Assembly (NCBI GenBank): GCA_045130475.1
Contig: JBGUPU010000040.1
Location: 31,329 to 95,328 of the forward strand
Direction: 5' to 3'
Length of the DNA: 64,000 nucleotides
Source: CAG-791 sp045130475
GTDB lineage: Bacteria; Bacillota; Clostridia; Lachnospirales; Lachnospiraceae
A model generated the notes under the pieces. The model was given only the letters and a program-made list of their open reading frames with translations, made no database searches and was not told the origin of the DNA. Within the stretch, counting starts at the first letter, position 1, and each line of letters begins with the position of its first letter. The translations under genes and the position numbers were made by a program. Of the stretch, positions 1 through 7,965 are shown one piece after another.

Positions 1-1173
1 GAGATACTGGAGGAAGGCCAGCCTTACACGATCAATGTCGTTCTGGACAGACGCGCGCGCTCTAAAAGCATAGAAATGTGGGGGCCGCTCGGTGAGAGCA
101 GCTTCTTTTTGTTGCGTACACCGCTGGAGGATATCCGGAGCAGTGCGGCAGCTGCCAATCGCTTTTTCGGATATGTGGGCCTGATCCTGGCCCTTGCGGG
201 CACTTGGATCGCGGTCTGGCTCTCCCGAAGGATCACAGAGCCCCTGCGGCAGCTGACAGAGATTTCCGTCCGGATGAAGGACCTGGATTTCAGTGCCAAG
301 TATGACGGTGCCAACCGCACCGAACTGGATATCCTCGGCAGAAATATGAATGAACTCTCCCAGAAACTGGAAGAGACGATTTCCGCTCTGCGTACGGCCA
401 ACAATGATCTTCAGCGCGACCTGGACCGCCGCAACCGCCAGGAGGAGATGCGGCAGGACTTCCTGTCCAATGTCACGCATGAACTCAAGACCCCGATCGC
501 CATTATCCGGGGGTATGCGGAAGGAATGCAGGACGGCATAGCGGATGATCCTGAGAGCCGTGATTTTTATCTGGATACGATCGTCGATGAAGCTGACAAG
601 ATGAATGTCATCGTGCAGAAGGTCCTGCTGCTGAACCAGCTGGAGTTCGGCGATGATACTGTCTCCATGGAGCGTTTTGACGTCATAGATATGATCAGAA
701 ACTACCTTGGGAGCGCATCACTCCTTGCCGAGCAGGACGGCGTCAAGGTCCAGTTTCTTCAGAAAGATCCGGTTTATGTCTGGGGCGATCCCTTTATGAT
801 CCAGGAGGTCTTCCAGAATTATTACAGCAATGCCCTCCACCATGTGGAGGCCCGCAGTGAAAACGGATCAGAACCCGCCAAAGTCATAGACATACGATGC
901 GAAGTTTCCGGTGATAAAGCGCGGATCAGTGTGTTCAATACAGGCAATCCCATACCGGAGGACTCCCTCCCTCACATCTGGGAGAAATTCTATAAAGTTG
1001 ACAAAGCCAGGACACGTGCCTATGGAGGTTCCGGCGTGGGTCTCTCAATCGTCAAAGCGATCATGGATCTGCATCACCGGGGATACGGTGCCGAGAACTA
1101 TCAAAACGGTGTAGTATTCTGGTTTGAGCTGGATACCGTTATGAATGATCATCAGGATCTTCATGAGCAGTAA
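1..1173 (+). CDS. Sensor histidine kinase, 5' end cut by window
   Basis: The reading frame is open from the first base, so the gene starts upstream and only its last 390 codons are here. Counting from the first codon, a membrane segment lies near residues 55-73, then a HAMP linker (RRITEPLRQL), a HisKA dimerisation domain with the phospho-acceptor His160 in the H-box HELKTP, and a HATPase_c domain with an N-box-like NYYSNA and a G-box GSGVGLSIV. This is a membrane sensor kinase that would phosphorylate a response regulator, probably encoded just upstream. The N-terminal sensory part is missing, so its signal is unknown. An 86-bp gap separates it from hisH. The family call is firm; the input signal cannot be inferred. 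Confidence 0.93.
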   Translation, partial: EILEEGQPYTINVVLDRRARSKSIEMWGPLGESSFFLLRTPLEDIRSSAAAANRFFGYVGLILALAGTWIAVWLSRRITEPLRQLTEISVRMKDLDFSAKYDGANRTELDILGRNMNELSQKLEETISALRTANNDLQRDLDRRNRQEEMRQDFLSNVTHELKTPIAIIRGYAEGMQDGIADDPESRDFYLDTIVDEADKMNVIVQKVLLLNQLEFGDDTVSMERFDVIDMIRNYLGSASLLAEQDGVKVQFLQKDPVYVWGDPFMIQEVFQNYYSNALHHVEARSENGSEPAKVIDIRCEVSGDKARISVFNTGNPIPEDSLPHIWEKFYKVDKARTRAYGGSGVGLSIVKAIMDLHHRGYGAENYQNGVVFWFELDTVMNDHQDLHEQ

Positions 1174-1259
1174 AGAAAAGGAAGTTTCCTGACAGAATTC
1201 ATATCCTTACACGATCAGCCGAAAAACTGTGGGTAATGATCACTGCAGGAGGGACATCT

Positions 1260-1868
1260 ATGGTAGCGATTATCGATTATGATGCTGGAAACATAAAGAG
1301 TGTGGAGAATGCTGTCCGCTTTCTCGGACATGATGTGAAGGTCACCTCTGACCCGGGGGAGATCCTTGCGGCAGATCATGTGATCCTTCCGGGCGTCGGA
1401 GCTTTCGGTGATGCCATGAAACGTCTTCGTGCGGCCGGCCTGGAAGAGACCATCCGTGAAGCGGTAAGGTCCGGCAAGCCTTTTCTGGGCATATGCCTGG
1501 GCCTCCAGCTTATTTTTGAAGACAGTGAAGAGAGTCCCGGCGTGAAGGGACTTTGCCTGCTCCCCGGCAAGATCAGGAGGATTCCTGAAGGCGATGGAAG
1601 AAAAGTCCCCCAGATCGGCTGGAACGATCTGTCATTTCCCAAAAGGAGCAGGCTTTTTGCCGACGTTCCGGAGGGAAGCTATGTGTATTTCGTCCATTCC
1701 TATTATCTGGAAGCAGGAAATCCTGGGGATGTGGCAGCCCGCACTGAATACGGCGTCAGTATAGACGCGGCGATCGAGCACGGCAATCTCTTTGCCTGCC
1801 AGTTCCACCCGGAAAAGAGTGAGCGTGTCGGAATGCAGATCCTGCAGAATTTCCTGAAGGTCGAGTGA
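1260..1868 (+). CDS. hisH: Imidazole glycerol phosphate synthase, glutaminase subunit HisH
   Basis: This is the class I glutamine amidotransferase subunit of histidine biosynthesis. It hydrolyses glutamine and passes ammonia to HisF, which makes IGP and AICAR from PRFAR. The nucleophile elbow GICLGLQ carries the catalytic Cys, and CQFHPEKS near the C-terminus supplies the His and Glu of the triad. The start at 1260 is chosen because AGGAGG lies at about 1248-1253 and the protein then begins MVAIIDYD, the usual HisH N-terminus. An in-frame start at 1236 has no ribosome binding site. The length of 202 residues is normal. It lies 36 bp upstream of hisF. No other his genes are in the window. Confidence 0.97.
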   Translation: MVAIIDYDAGNIKSVENAVRFLGHDVKVTSDPGEILAADHVILPGVGAFGDAMKRLRAAGLEETIREAVRSGKPFLGICLGLQLIFEDSEESPGVKGLCLLPGKIRRIPEGDGRKVPQIGWNDLSFPKRSRLFADVPEGSYVYFVHSYYLEAGNPGDVAARTEYGVSIDAAIEHGNLFACQFHPEKSERVGMQILQNFLKVE

Positions 1869-1904
1869 TCTTTTAACAGAATCCTGAACGAATGGAGAAG
1901 AAAA

Positions 1905-2666
1905 ATGCTGACAAAAAGAATCATTCCCTGCCTGGATGTGAACAAGGGCCGGGTCGTCAAGGGAATCAATTTTGTTTCCCTGCGTGATGCAGGTGATCCT
2001 GTCGAGGCGGGAGAGGCCTATTCCAAAGCTGGGGCTGACGAGTTGGTTTTCCTGGATATTACAGCCACAAGTGATGCAAGGGCAACTGTTGCTGACATGG
2101 TCCGGAGGGTCGCCGAAAGGGTTTTCATTCCCTTTACGGTGGGCGGCGGAATCCGGACAACCGATGATATGCGTGCTATTCTGCGGGAAGGCGCGGACAA
2201 GATCTCTGTCAACTCCGCCGCGATCAACCGTCCTGAACTCATTGCGGAAGGGGCGGAGCGATTCGGAAGCCAGTGTATCGTTGTCGCCATTGATGCGCGG
2301 AGAAGGCCCTACGGCCAGGGATGGACCATCTACCGGAGCGGCGGCAGGATCGATACAGGGATCGATGCCGTCGAGTGGGCGGTAAGGGCTGAAAAGCTTG
2401 GTGCAGGAGAGATCCTCCTGACCAGTATGGACGGCGACGGCACCAAAAACGGATATGACCTGGAGCTGACACGGGCGATCTCGGACGCTGTGCGGATTCC
2501 TGTGATCGCTTCCGGCGGGGCCGGCACCCTTGAACACTTCCGTGAAGCTCTGACAGAGGGCGGGGCCGATGCAGCGCTCGCCGCTTCTCTTTTTCATTTC
2601 AAAGAGCTTGAAATCAGGGAAGTGAAGGAATATCTTCATAAATGCGGCATTCCTGTACGCCTTTGA
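1905..2666 (+). CDS. hisF: Imidazole glycerol phosphate synthase, cyclase subunit HisF
   Basis: This (beta/alpha)8-barrel subunit pairs with HisH and closes the imidazole ring of histidine. The N-terminus KRIIPCLDVNKGRVVKG is the family signature and holds the catalytic Asp (CLDV). A second catalytic Asp lies in VVAIDARR near residue 130. The phosphate-binding loops VGGGIRT and ASGGAGT are intact. At 253 residues it has the normal full length. The start has GGAGAAG upstream. It is transcribed together with hisH, since the 36-bp gap shows no terminator. The enzyme is cytosolic. There is nothing unusual in the sequence. Confidence 0.98.
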   Translation: MLTKRIIPCLDVNKGRVVKGINFVSLRDAGDPVEAGEAYSKAGADELVFLDITATSDARATVADMVRRVAERVFIPFTVGGGIRTTDDMRAILREGADKISVNSAAINRPELIAEGAERFGSQCIVVAIDARRRPYGQGWTIYRSGGRIDTGIDAVEWAVRAEKLGAGEILLTSMDGDGTKNGYDLELTRAISDAVRIPVIASGGAGTLEHFREALTEGGADAALAASLFHFKELEIREVKEYLHKCGIPVRL

Positions 2667-2768
2667 TGCTTTCGAGCAGGGATGTTCATTTTCAACACGT
2701 TTAACCAACAGTTACTACTGTTAAAACATCAGCTTTTTACACGCATTGATCAAAGAAAGGACAATACG

Positions 2769-4673
2769 ATGTCAGTGATAGAAAAATGGTGGAAATCACG
2801 TAAACTTGCTTCCGCAGCTGAGGAGAACAGTGCAGATCCCGCTGCCTTAGAACAGGATGCAGCGGCAAAGATGGATGCTGCAGCCGATGTGCCTGCGGAG
2901 ACTGCAGATACCGATACTTCCGCAGACGGGGCTGCTGAAGAGAGCGTTGAAGAGAAGGCAGCAGCTGACAATGGTTCCGGGACGGTTGAAGAGGCAGCTG
3001 AGGATACTGACGCTGCAGAAGAGTCCGGGATTGCAGATGAAGCCGCAGAAACTCCCGGAATTGCTGCTGAAGAGATCGAAGAGAGCATGGAAACTGCTCC
3101 TGAATCAATCGAGACTGCAGAGCCTGCTGCAACACCCGAGGAAACGGCAGTGACTGTTACAGCTGAGGATATTACAGAGCCTGCTGCAGCACCTGAAGAA
3201 GCTGCAGGTTCTCTTCTTGATACGCTCGAACCAGCTGATGTTTTTGGGTATTTCAGGGAGATCTCTGCGATCCCGCACGGCTCCTTTAATACGAAAGCGA
3301 TCAGCGATTATCTGGAAGATTTCGCCAAAGCCCGTGAACTTGATTATATCCGCGATGAGAAAGGCAATCTCATTATCTGCAGGCCCGGCTCCGAGGGATA
3401 TGAAAACGCGGAACCTATTGCCCTGCAGGGCCATATCGACATGGTCTGCGAAAAAGAAAGCTCCAATCCCATTGATATGGAGACCGAAGCGATCACTCTC
3501 ATTACAGACGGGGAGTGGCTGTGGGCAGACCGCACCACTCTGGGAGGCGACGATGGCATCGCTGCCGCGATCATGATGGCCCTACTGGCCGATGACAGCA
3601 TTACCTGTCCTCCTCTTGAGTGCGTGTTCACTGTTGATGAAGAAGTCGGTATGCTCGGTGCCTTCGCCATGGATCTTTCCTCCCTCAGGAGCCGGAGGAT
3701 GATCAACCTGGATTCCGAACAAGAAGGGATCATCACTGCTGCCTGTGCAGGAGGTGCTGAGGAGATCTGCTCGCTTCCCGGCAAGCGCCGTGAGAAGAAG
3801 GGGGAAGTTCTTGAAATCATGATCGAAGGACTCCGCGGAGGCCATTCCGGAGAGTGCATCGGCATCGGAAGAGCCAACGCGTCTATCCTGCTCGCCCGTC
3901 TGCTCTATCGTCTTGAAAAGGAAGGCAAGTACTGCCTGGTCAATTTCCACGGAGGAACCAGAGACAACGCCATTCCCCGCGAGGCAAAGGCGGAGATCAT
4001 ATTTACCGGCAGTTTCCAGCGCGCAGAGATCAAGGATGTCATTGCAGGTTTTGCCAAAGAGATCGAGAGAGAGTACAGTGTTGCCGATCCTGATATCCAT
4101 GTCCGTGCAAAATGGCCTGACAAGGGAAGAAAAATCGCCAGGATCGCATTCACCCGTAAGGACACCAGAAGGATGATCCGCTTCCTCATGGCACTTCCCA
4201 ACGGCGTACTTGAGTTCACCCCTCTGTACAGGGATGTTCCGCAGACTTCCCTCAGCCTCGGCATCGTAAATACGGTTGCGGACGGAATGCGTACACATTC
4301 ACTTGTTAGAAGCAGCATCAATTCTCAAAAGCAGATGGTCATGGACAAGATCGAAAGTATTGCAATGGAATTCGGTGCTTCGGTTGAGACGGAAGGGACT
4401 TATCCTGCCTGGGAGCTCATTGAGAAGTCAGATTTCCGTGACCTTGCGGCAGAGGTGTATAAAGAGACCTCCGGTGCTGAGCCCACAGTCTGTGTCATCC
4501 ACGGAGGACTTGAATGCGGTCTTCTGGCGGCAAAAGTCCCCGGCCTGGACTGCATTTCCATAGGCCCCGATATGGAGGAGATCCACACACCTGCGGAGCG
4601 GCTTAATATTCCTTCCTCCAGGCGCATCTATGATTATGTCAAAGCGCTTCTGGAAGCATGTGTGAAGGGATGA
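2769..4673 (+). CDS. pepD: Aminoacyl-histidine dipeptidase (M20 family) with acidic Ala/Glu-rich N-terminal extension
   Basis: The C-terminal ~485 residues match the PepD/beta-Ala-Xaa dipeptidase family, zinc enzymes that cut Xaa-His and other dipeptides in the cytosol. Metal and catalytic motifs are present: GHIDM with His222, GGDDG, the DEEVGM glutamates, and the late IHGGLECG histidine. The start at 2769 follows AAGAAAGGA and begins MSVIEKWWKSRK; an in-frame start at 2682 lacks a ribosome binding site. The odd part is residues ~16-150, about 135 residues made almost only of Ala, Glu, Asp, Thr and Pro, with no signal peptide. Family members normally begin at the equivalent of residue ~150. 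The extension is in frame with no stop. It could be a disordered spacer or a targeting tail; its function is unknown. Confidence 0.92.
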   Translation: MSVIEKWWKSRKLASAAEENSADPAALEQDAAAKMDAAADVPAETADTDTSADGAAEESVEEKAAADNGSGTVEEAAEDTDAAEESGIADEAAETPGIAAEEIEESMETAPESIETAEPAATPEETAVTVTAEDITEPAAAPEEAAGSLLDTLEPADVFGYFREISAIPHGSFNTKAISDYLEDFAKARELDYIRDEKGNLIICRPGSEGYENAEPIALQGHIDMVCEKESSNPIDMETEAITLITDGEWLWADRTTLGGDDGIAAAIMMALLADDSITCPPLECVFTVDEEVGMLGAFAMDLSSLRSRRMINLDSEQEGIITAACAGGAEEICSLPGKRREKKGEVLEIMIEGLRGGHSGECIGIGRANASILLARLLYRLEKEGKYCLVNFHGGTRDNAIPREAKAEIIFTGSFQRAEIKDVIAGFAKEIEREYSVADPDIHVRAKWPDKGRKIARIAFTRKDTRRMIRFLMALPNGVLEFTPLYRDVPQTSLSLGIVNTVADGMRTHSLVRSSINSQKQMVMDKIESIAMEFGASVETEGTYPAWELIEKSDFRDLAAEVYKETSGAEPTVCVIHGGLECGLLAAKVPGLDCISIGPDMEEIHTPAERLNIPSSRRIYDYVKALLEACVKG

Positions 4674-4708
4674 TGGAAGATTAGATATCAGTGAAAGGAC
4701 CGTGAAAA

Positions 4709-5392
4709 ATGGCAGCGATCAGCGGCGACTGGCTGGAAGCTCTCCGGCCGGAATTTTCAAAGCCTTATTATAAAGATCTGTTTACCTTCGTGCAGGAGGA
4801 GTACAGGAACTATACGGTATATCCGCCTGCGCAGGACCTTTTCAATGCCCTCCATGAGACGCCTCTGAATCATGTCAGCGTTGTGATCCTGGGGCAGGAT
4901 CCCTATCACGGTGAAGGCCAGGCGCACGGAATGTGCTTTTCTGTCCGTCCGGGCTGTCCCGCACCGCCGTCCCTGATCAATATCTACAAGGAACTCCACG
5001 ATGACATGGGATGCTATGTCCCGGATAACGGCTACCTTGTCAAATGGGCCCGCCAGGGCGTGCTCCTTCTGAACACCGTCCTGACCGTCCGCGCACACCA
5101 GGCAAATTCCCACCGGGGACACGGCTGGGAACAGTTCACGGATGCCATCCTGCAGGCTGTGGATGCCCAGAATCGTCCGATCGTCTACATGCTCTGGGGG
5201 ACACCTGCTCAAACGAAAGCGGCTATGCTGCACAATTCGCGCCACCTGATCCTGAAAGCTCCGCATCCCAGCCCCTTATCTGCTTACCGTGGATTTTTCG
5301 GCTGCAGGCATTTCAGCAAATGCAACGCCTTTTTGGAGAGGAACGGAGCCAGACCGATCGACTGGCAGATAGAGAATTTAGGTCAGAACTGA
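4709..5392 (+). CDS. ung: Uracil-DNA glycosylase
   Basis: This enzyme removes uracil from DNA and so starts base excision repair in the cytosol. The water-activating loop GQDPYHG carries the catalytic Asp64, and the DNA-intercalation loop HPSPLSA carries the conserved His. The length of 227 residues is typical for family 1 UDG. Translation starts at an ATG after GAAAGGACC. It lies 35 bp after the dipeptidase stop, so the two may be co-transcribed. Hairpins that could end the transcript follow at 5407-5469. A dUTPase fused to RNase HI is encoded elsewhere in the window (54843-55916), so both prevention and repair of uracil in DNA are represented. Confidence 0.97.
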   Translation: MAAISGDWLEALRPEFSKPYYKDLFTFVQEEYRNYTVYPPAQDLFNALHETPLNHVSVVILGQDPYHGEGQAHGMCFSVRPGCPAPPSLINIYKELHDDMGCYVPDNGYLVKWARQGVLLLNTVLTVRAHQANSHRGHGWEQFTDAILQAVDAQNRPIVYMLWGTPAQTKAAMLHNSRHLILKAPHPSPLSAYRGFFGCRHFSKCNAFLERNGARPIDWQIENLGQN

Positions 5393-5406
5393 AATTCGAA
5401 AATGAT

Positions 5407-5469
5407 AAAACTGAGCCGCCCGGAGTAACAGGCCCCTGGCAGCTCAGTTTTTCTTCCCGGGCTTTTTTT
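5407..5469 (+). terminator. Terminator region with two competing hairpins
   Basis: A 10-bp stem (AAAACTGAGC at 5407-5416 with GCTCAGTTTT at 5442-5451) runs into a T-rich stretch. A second, mutually exclusive 6-bp pairing (GCCCGG at 5418-5423 with CCGGGC at 5457-5462) is followed directly by seven T residues (5463-5469). Either could end the ung transcript. Confidence 0.75.
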
Positions 5470-5488
5470 GTTTTCAGAGAGAAATTGA

Positions 5489-5517
5489 TTGACGAAATTC
5501 GTATCCGTGTATACAAT
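5489..5517 (+). promoter_or_regulatory. Vegetative promoter for the lysA-like gene
   Basis: TTGACG at 5489-5494 and TACAAT at 5512-5517 are separated by exactly 17 bp. Each box differs from the sigma-A consensus at one position. It lies just after the ung terminator and about 80 bp before the decarboxylase start, so that gene has its own promoter. Confidence 0.8.
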
Positions 5518-5595
5518 ATTTCAATATATTTGTTTTTATAAACAGGTGATTTTGGCCGAAAGGCCATAAAGCAATAAATAAAGCGAGGAATATCC

Positions 5596-6879
5596 ATGAA
5601 AAAAATACCTTATGTGACAAAAGAAAAGGCCGAGGAGATTGCTCAGCAGTTTCCCACCCCGTTTTATCTCTATGACGAAAAGGGGATCCGCGACAATGCC
5701 CGGGCTGTAAAAGAAGCTTTTGCCTGGAATCCCGGATTCCGTGAATACTTTGCGGTCAAGGCGACTCCCAATCCTTATATCATGGACATTTTCCGCGATT
5801 ACGGCTTTGGTTTTGACTGCTCCTCTATGACAGAGCTGATGCTCTCCAATGCAGTTGGAGCCAAAGGGCACGAGATCATGTTCTCCTCCAACGATACTCC
5901 GGCGGAAGAGTATGCCTATGCCGCCAAGCTGGGTGCCGTCATCAATCTGGATGACATCACACACATTCCTTTCCTGGAGAAAATACTGGACGGGAAATTC
6001 CCCGAGACCATGTCCCTCCGCTATAATCCGGGCGGTGTCTTCCAGATGGCCAACGGCATCATGGACAACCCGGGCGATTCCAAGTATGGATTTACCAAGG
6101 CCCAGCTGTTTGAGGGCTACAGGATCCTTCGCGATAAGGGCGTCAAGCACTTCGGCCTGCACGCTTTCCTTGCCTCCAATACGGTTTCCAACGAGTATTA
6201 TCCGGAACTGGCCGGGCGTCTGTTCAAACTGGCAGCGGAAGCAAAAGAGGAACTCGGCATTCACTTTGCCTTCATCAACCTCTCCGGCGGCGTAGGTATC
6301 CCTTACCGCAAGAGTGAGACCCCCAATGACATCCGCGTGATCGGCGAGGGTGTCCGCGAAAAATATGAGCGCTATCTTGTGCCCGCGGGTATGGGGGATG
6401 TTGCAATCTACACGGAAATGGGCCGTTTCATGCTCGCTCCTTACGGTGCGCTGGTGACCAGGGCGATCCATTCCAAACATATCTATAAAGAATATATCGG
6501 TGTTGATGCATGTGCTGCAAACCTCATGCGTCCCGCCATGTACGGCGCTTACCACCATATCACGGTTCTCGGTAAAGAGGATGCCATCTGCGACCACACC
6601 TATGACGTCGTCGGATCCCTTTGCGAAAACAATGATAAATTTGCTGTTGACCGTGAGCTCCCCCAGATCGACCGGGGCGACCTGCTCTTCATCCACGATG
6701 CCGGCGCCCATGGTTTTGCCATGGGCTACAACTACAACGGCCGTCTGTGGAGCGCCGAGCTTCTGCTCAAGGAAGACGGTTCCGTTCAGCAGATCCGCCG
6801 CCCTCAGGAGCCGAAAGATTATTTCGCAACTTTTGATCAGACTCCTTACTATGCAAAGATGTTCCCTGAATCAAAATGA
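5596..6879 (+). CDS. lysA: Diaminopimelate decarboxylase-like PLP enzyme
   Basis: This is a fold-III PLP-dependent decarboxylase of the LysA group. It would convert meso-diaminopimelate to lysine and CO2, the last step of lysine synthesis. The PLP lysine is Lys55 in FAVKATPNP. The glycine-rich phosphate loop appears as LSGGVGI. The C-terminal barrel has DACAANLMRPAMYG and GSLCENND, which correspond to the family's substrate-binding and active-site Cys-Glu motifs. The 427-residue length is normal. The start follows GCGAGGAATATCC. It has its own promoter (5489-5517) and a hairpin terminator (6933-6975), so it is probably monocistronic. Related decarboxylases of arginine or carboxynorspermidine are less likely because the CENND motif fits DapDC better. 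The substrate is inferred from the family. Confidence 0.87.
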   Translation: MKKIPYVTKEKAEEIAQQFPTPFYLYDEKGIRDNARAVKEAFAWNPGFREYFAVKATPNPYIMDIFRDYGFGFDCSSMTELMLSNAVGAKGHEIMFSSNDTPAEEYAYAAKLGAVINLDDITHIPFLEKILDGKFPETMSLRYNPGGVFQMANGIMDNPGDSKYGFTKAQLFEGYRILRDKGVKHFGLHAFLASNTVSNEYYPELAGRLFKLAAEAKEELGIHFAFINLSGGVGIPYRKSETPNDIRVIGEGVREKYERYLVPAGMGDVAIYTEMGRFMLAPYGALVTRAIHSKHIYKEYIGVDACAANLMRPAMYGAYHHITVLGKEDAICDHTYDVVGSLCENNDKFAVDRELPQIDRGDLLFIHDAGAHGFAMGYNYNGRLWSAELLLKEDGSVQQIRRPQEPKDYFATFDQTPYYAKMFPESK

Positions 6880-6932
6880 TCGTCTGCGGATAAAAAGATA
6901 ATATTGATAAGATAATAATGAATCGGCCCGAA

Positions 6933-6975
6933 AGCCCGGAGGAAATTTCTGAAGAGAGCTCCTCCGGGCTTATTT
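6933..6975 (+). terminator. Hairpin terminator after the lysA-like gene
   Basis: An 11-bp perfect stem (AGCCCGGAGGA at 6933-6943 with TCCTCCGGGCT at 6960-6970) has a 16-nt loop and is followed by a short T-rich stretch, TATTTG. Confidence 0.75.
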
Positions 6976-7002
6976 GTCTGTTAATCAAAATTCTGTTACT
7001 AT
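6974..7002 (+). promoter_or_regulatory. Probable sigma-A promoter before the HAD gene
   Basis: TTGTCT at 6974-6979 and TACTAT at 6997-7002 are separated by 17 bp. They lie between the preceding terminator and the HAD hydrolase start at 7103. Confidence 0.55.
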
Positions 7003-7102
7003 ATTCAGTGGCAGAATCTGATGATAAAGAAGAGCTTTCTGTCTGCAGTATATTTTTTGCCTGAATACATTTTGAATAAAAAAAGAGAAAAGAGGAAAGA
7101 AG

Positions 7103-7876
7103 ATGGGGAAAAAGTATTTCTTTTTTGATATTGACGGAACACTCACGGACCGTGCAACGGGCCTGATCGTTCCTTCAGCACTGGATGCTCTGGAAAAGCT
7201 GAGAAATGCGGGGCACTTTGTTGCTATCAATACAGGCCGGGCCCATTACAAGGCCAGGAAATTTTTTGATCAGTATGGATTTGATAACATGGTGTGCAAT
7301 GGCGGAATGGGCATCGTCATCAACAGGGAACTGGTGGAAAACAGGTCTCTGGACTTTGAAAAAGCCCTCTGGGTCTTTCATTACTGTGCAGACCACGGCA
7401 TCGGCGTGCTGGCCGCCTGTGATGATTCCCAGAAGGTGTATGCCAGGGACTTCACTTTCTATGATCAGGTAGGGCCTCGCCGGGAACCCACCACCTATAT
7501 CATTGACAAGGATTTTGACCCTGCTGATTTCGGGGTCATCTACAAACTCTATACTGCCACGACAGAAGAGGCGCGCAAAAAGCTGCCCTTCCCGGAGGAA
7601 CTGGGATATGTAAACTTTGAGCCGGACTATACCATAGTGCAGCACGACGACAAGCGGGCCGGAATCTACCGCATGCTGGAGCTCAAGGGCGGCACCCCGC
7701 AGGATGTGGTCGTTTTCGGCGATGACACCAATGATGAAGATATGTTTGCGCCTGAGTTCTATAAGATTGCCGTCGGTAACGGACATCCGGACCTTAAAGC
7801 CATGGCTGATGAAGTAGCGCCTGCCAATATCGACGACGGCATCTATAAAGTCTGTCAGGCGCACGGCTGGTTTTAG
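7103..7876 (+). CDS. Cof-type HAD hydrolase (sugar or cofactor phosphatase)
   Basis: This is a haloacid dehalogenase superfamily phosphatase of the Cof/IIB type. The N-terminal DIDGTLTD carries the nucleophile and acid/base aspartates. INTGR is motif II, and FGDDTNDEDMF near the C-terminus is the motif IV Mg-binding loop. The region between is the C2 cap, as expected for a 257-residue Cof protein. Members dephosphorylate sugar phosphates, FMN, pyridoxal phosphate and similar small molecules; the actual substrate cannot be read from the sequence. The start follows AGAGGAAAGAAG. A predicted promoter lies at 6974-7002. Confidence 0.9.
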   Translation: MGKKYFFFDIDGTLTDRATGLIVPSALDALEKLRNAGHFVAINTGRAHYKARKFFDQYGFDNMVCNGGMGIVINRELVENRSLDFEKALWVFHYCADHGIGVLAACDDSQKVYARDFTFYDQVGPRREPTTYIIDKDFDPADFGVIYKLYTATTEEARKKLPFPEELGYVNFEPDYTIVQHDDKRAGIYRMLELKGGTPQDVVVFGDDTNDEDMFAPEFYKIAVGNGHPDLKAMADEVAPANIDDGIYKVCQAHGWF

Positions 7877-7965
7877 TCTGCCCGGCACGCAATTCTTTAC
7901 TTCACGATGATCTGACAGCCGGTACGGTTCGAGCTGTTAACGGATGTGAACACAGGGGAAACAGA

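Noticed and set aside
1632..2708. 358-codon open frame on the minus strand over hisH-hisF
   Set aside because: hisH and hisF are clear on the plus strand, and this frame has no family features.
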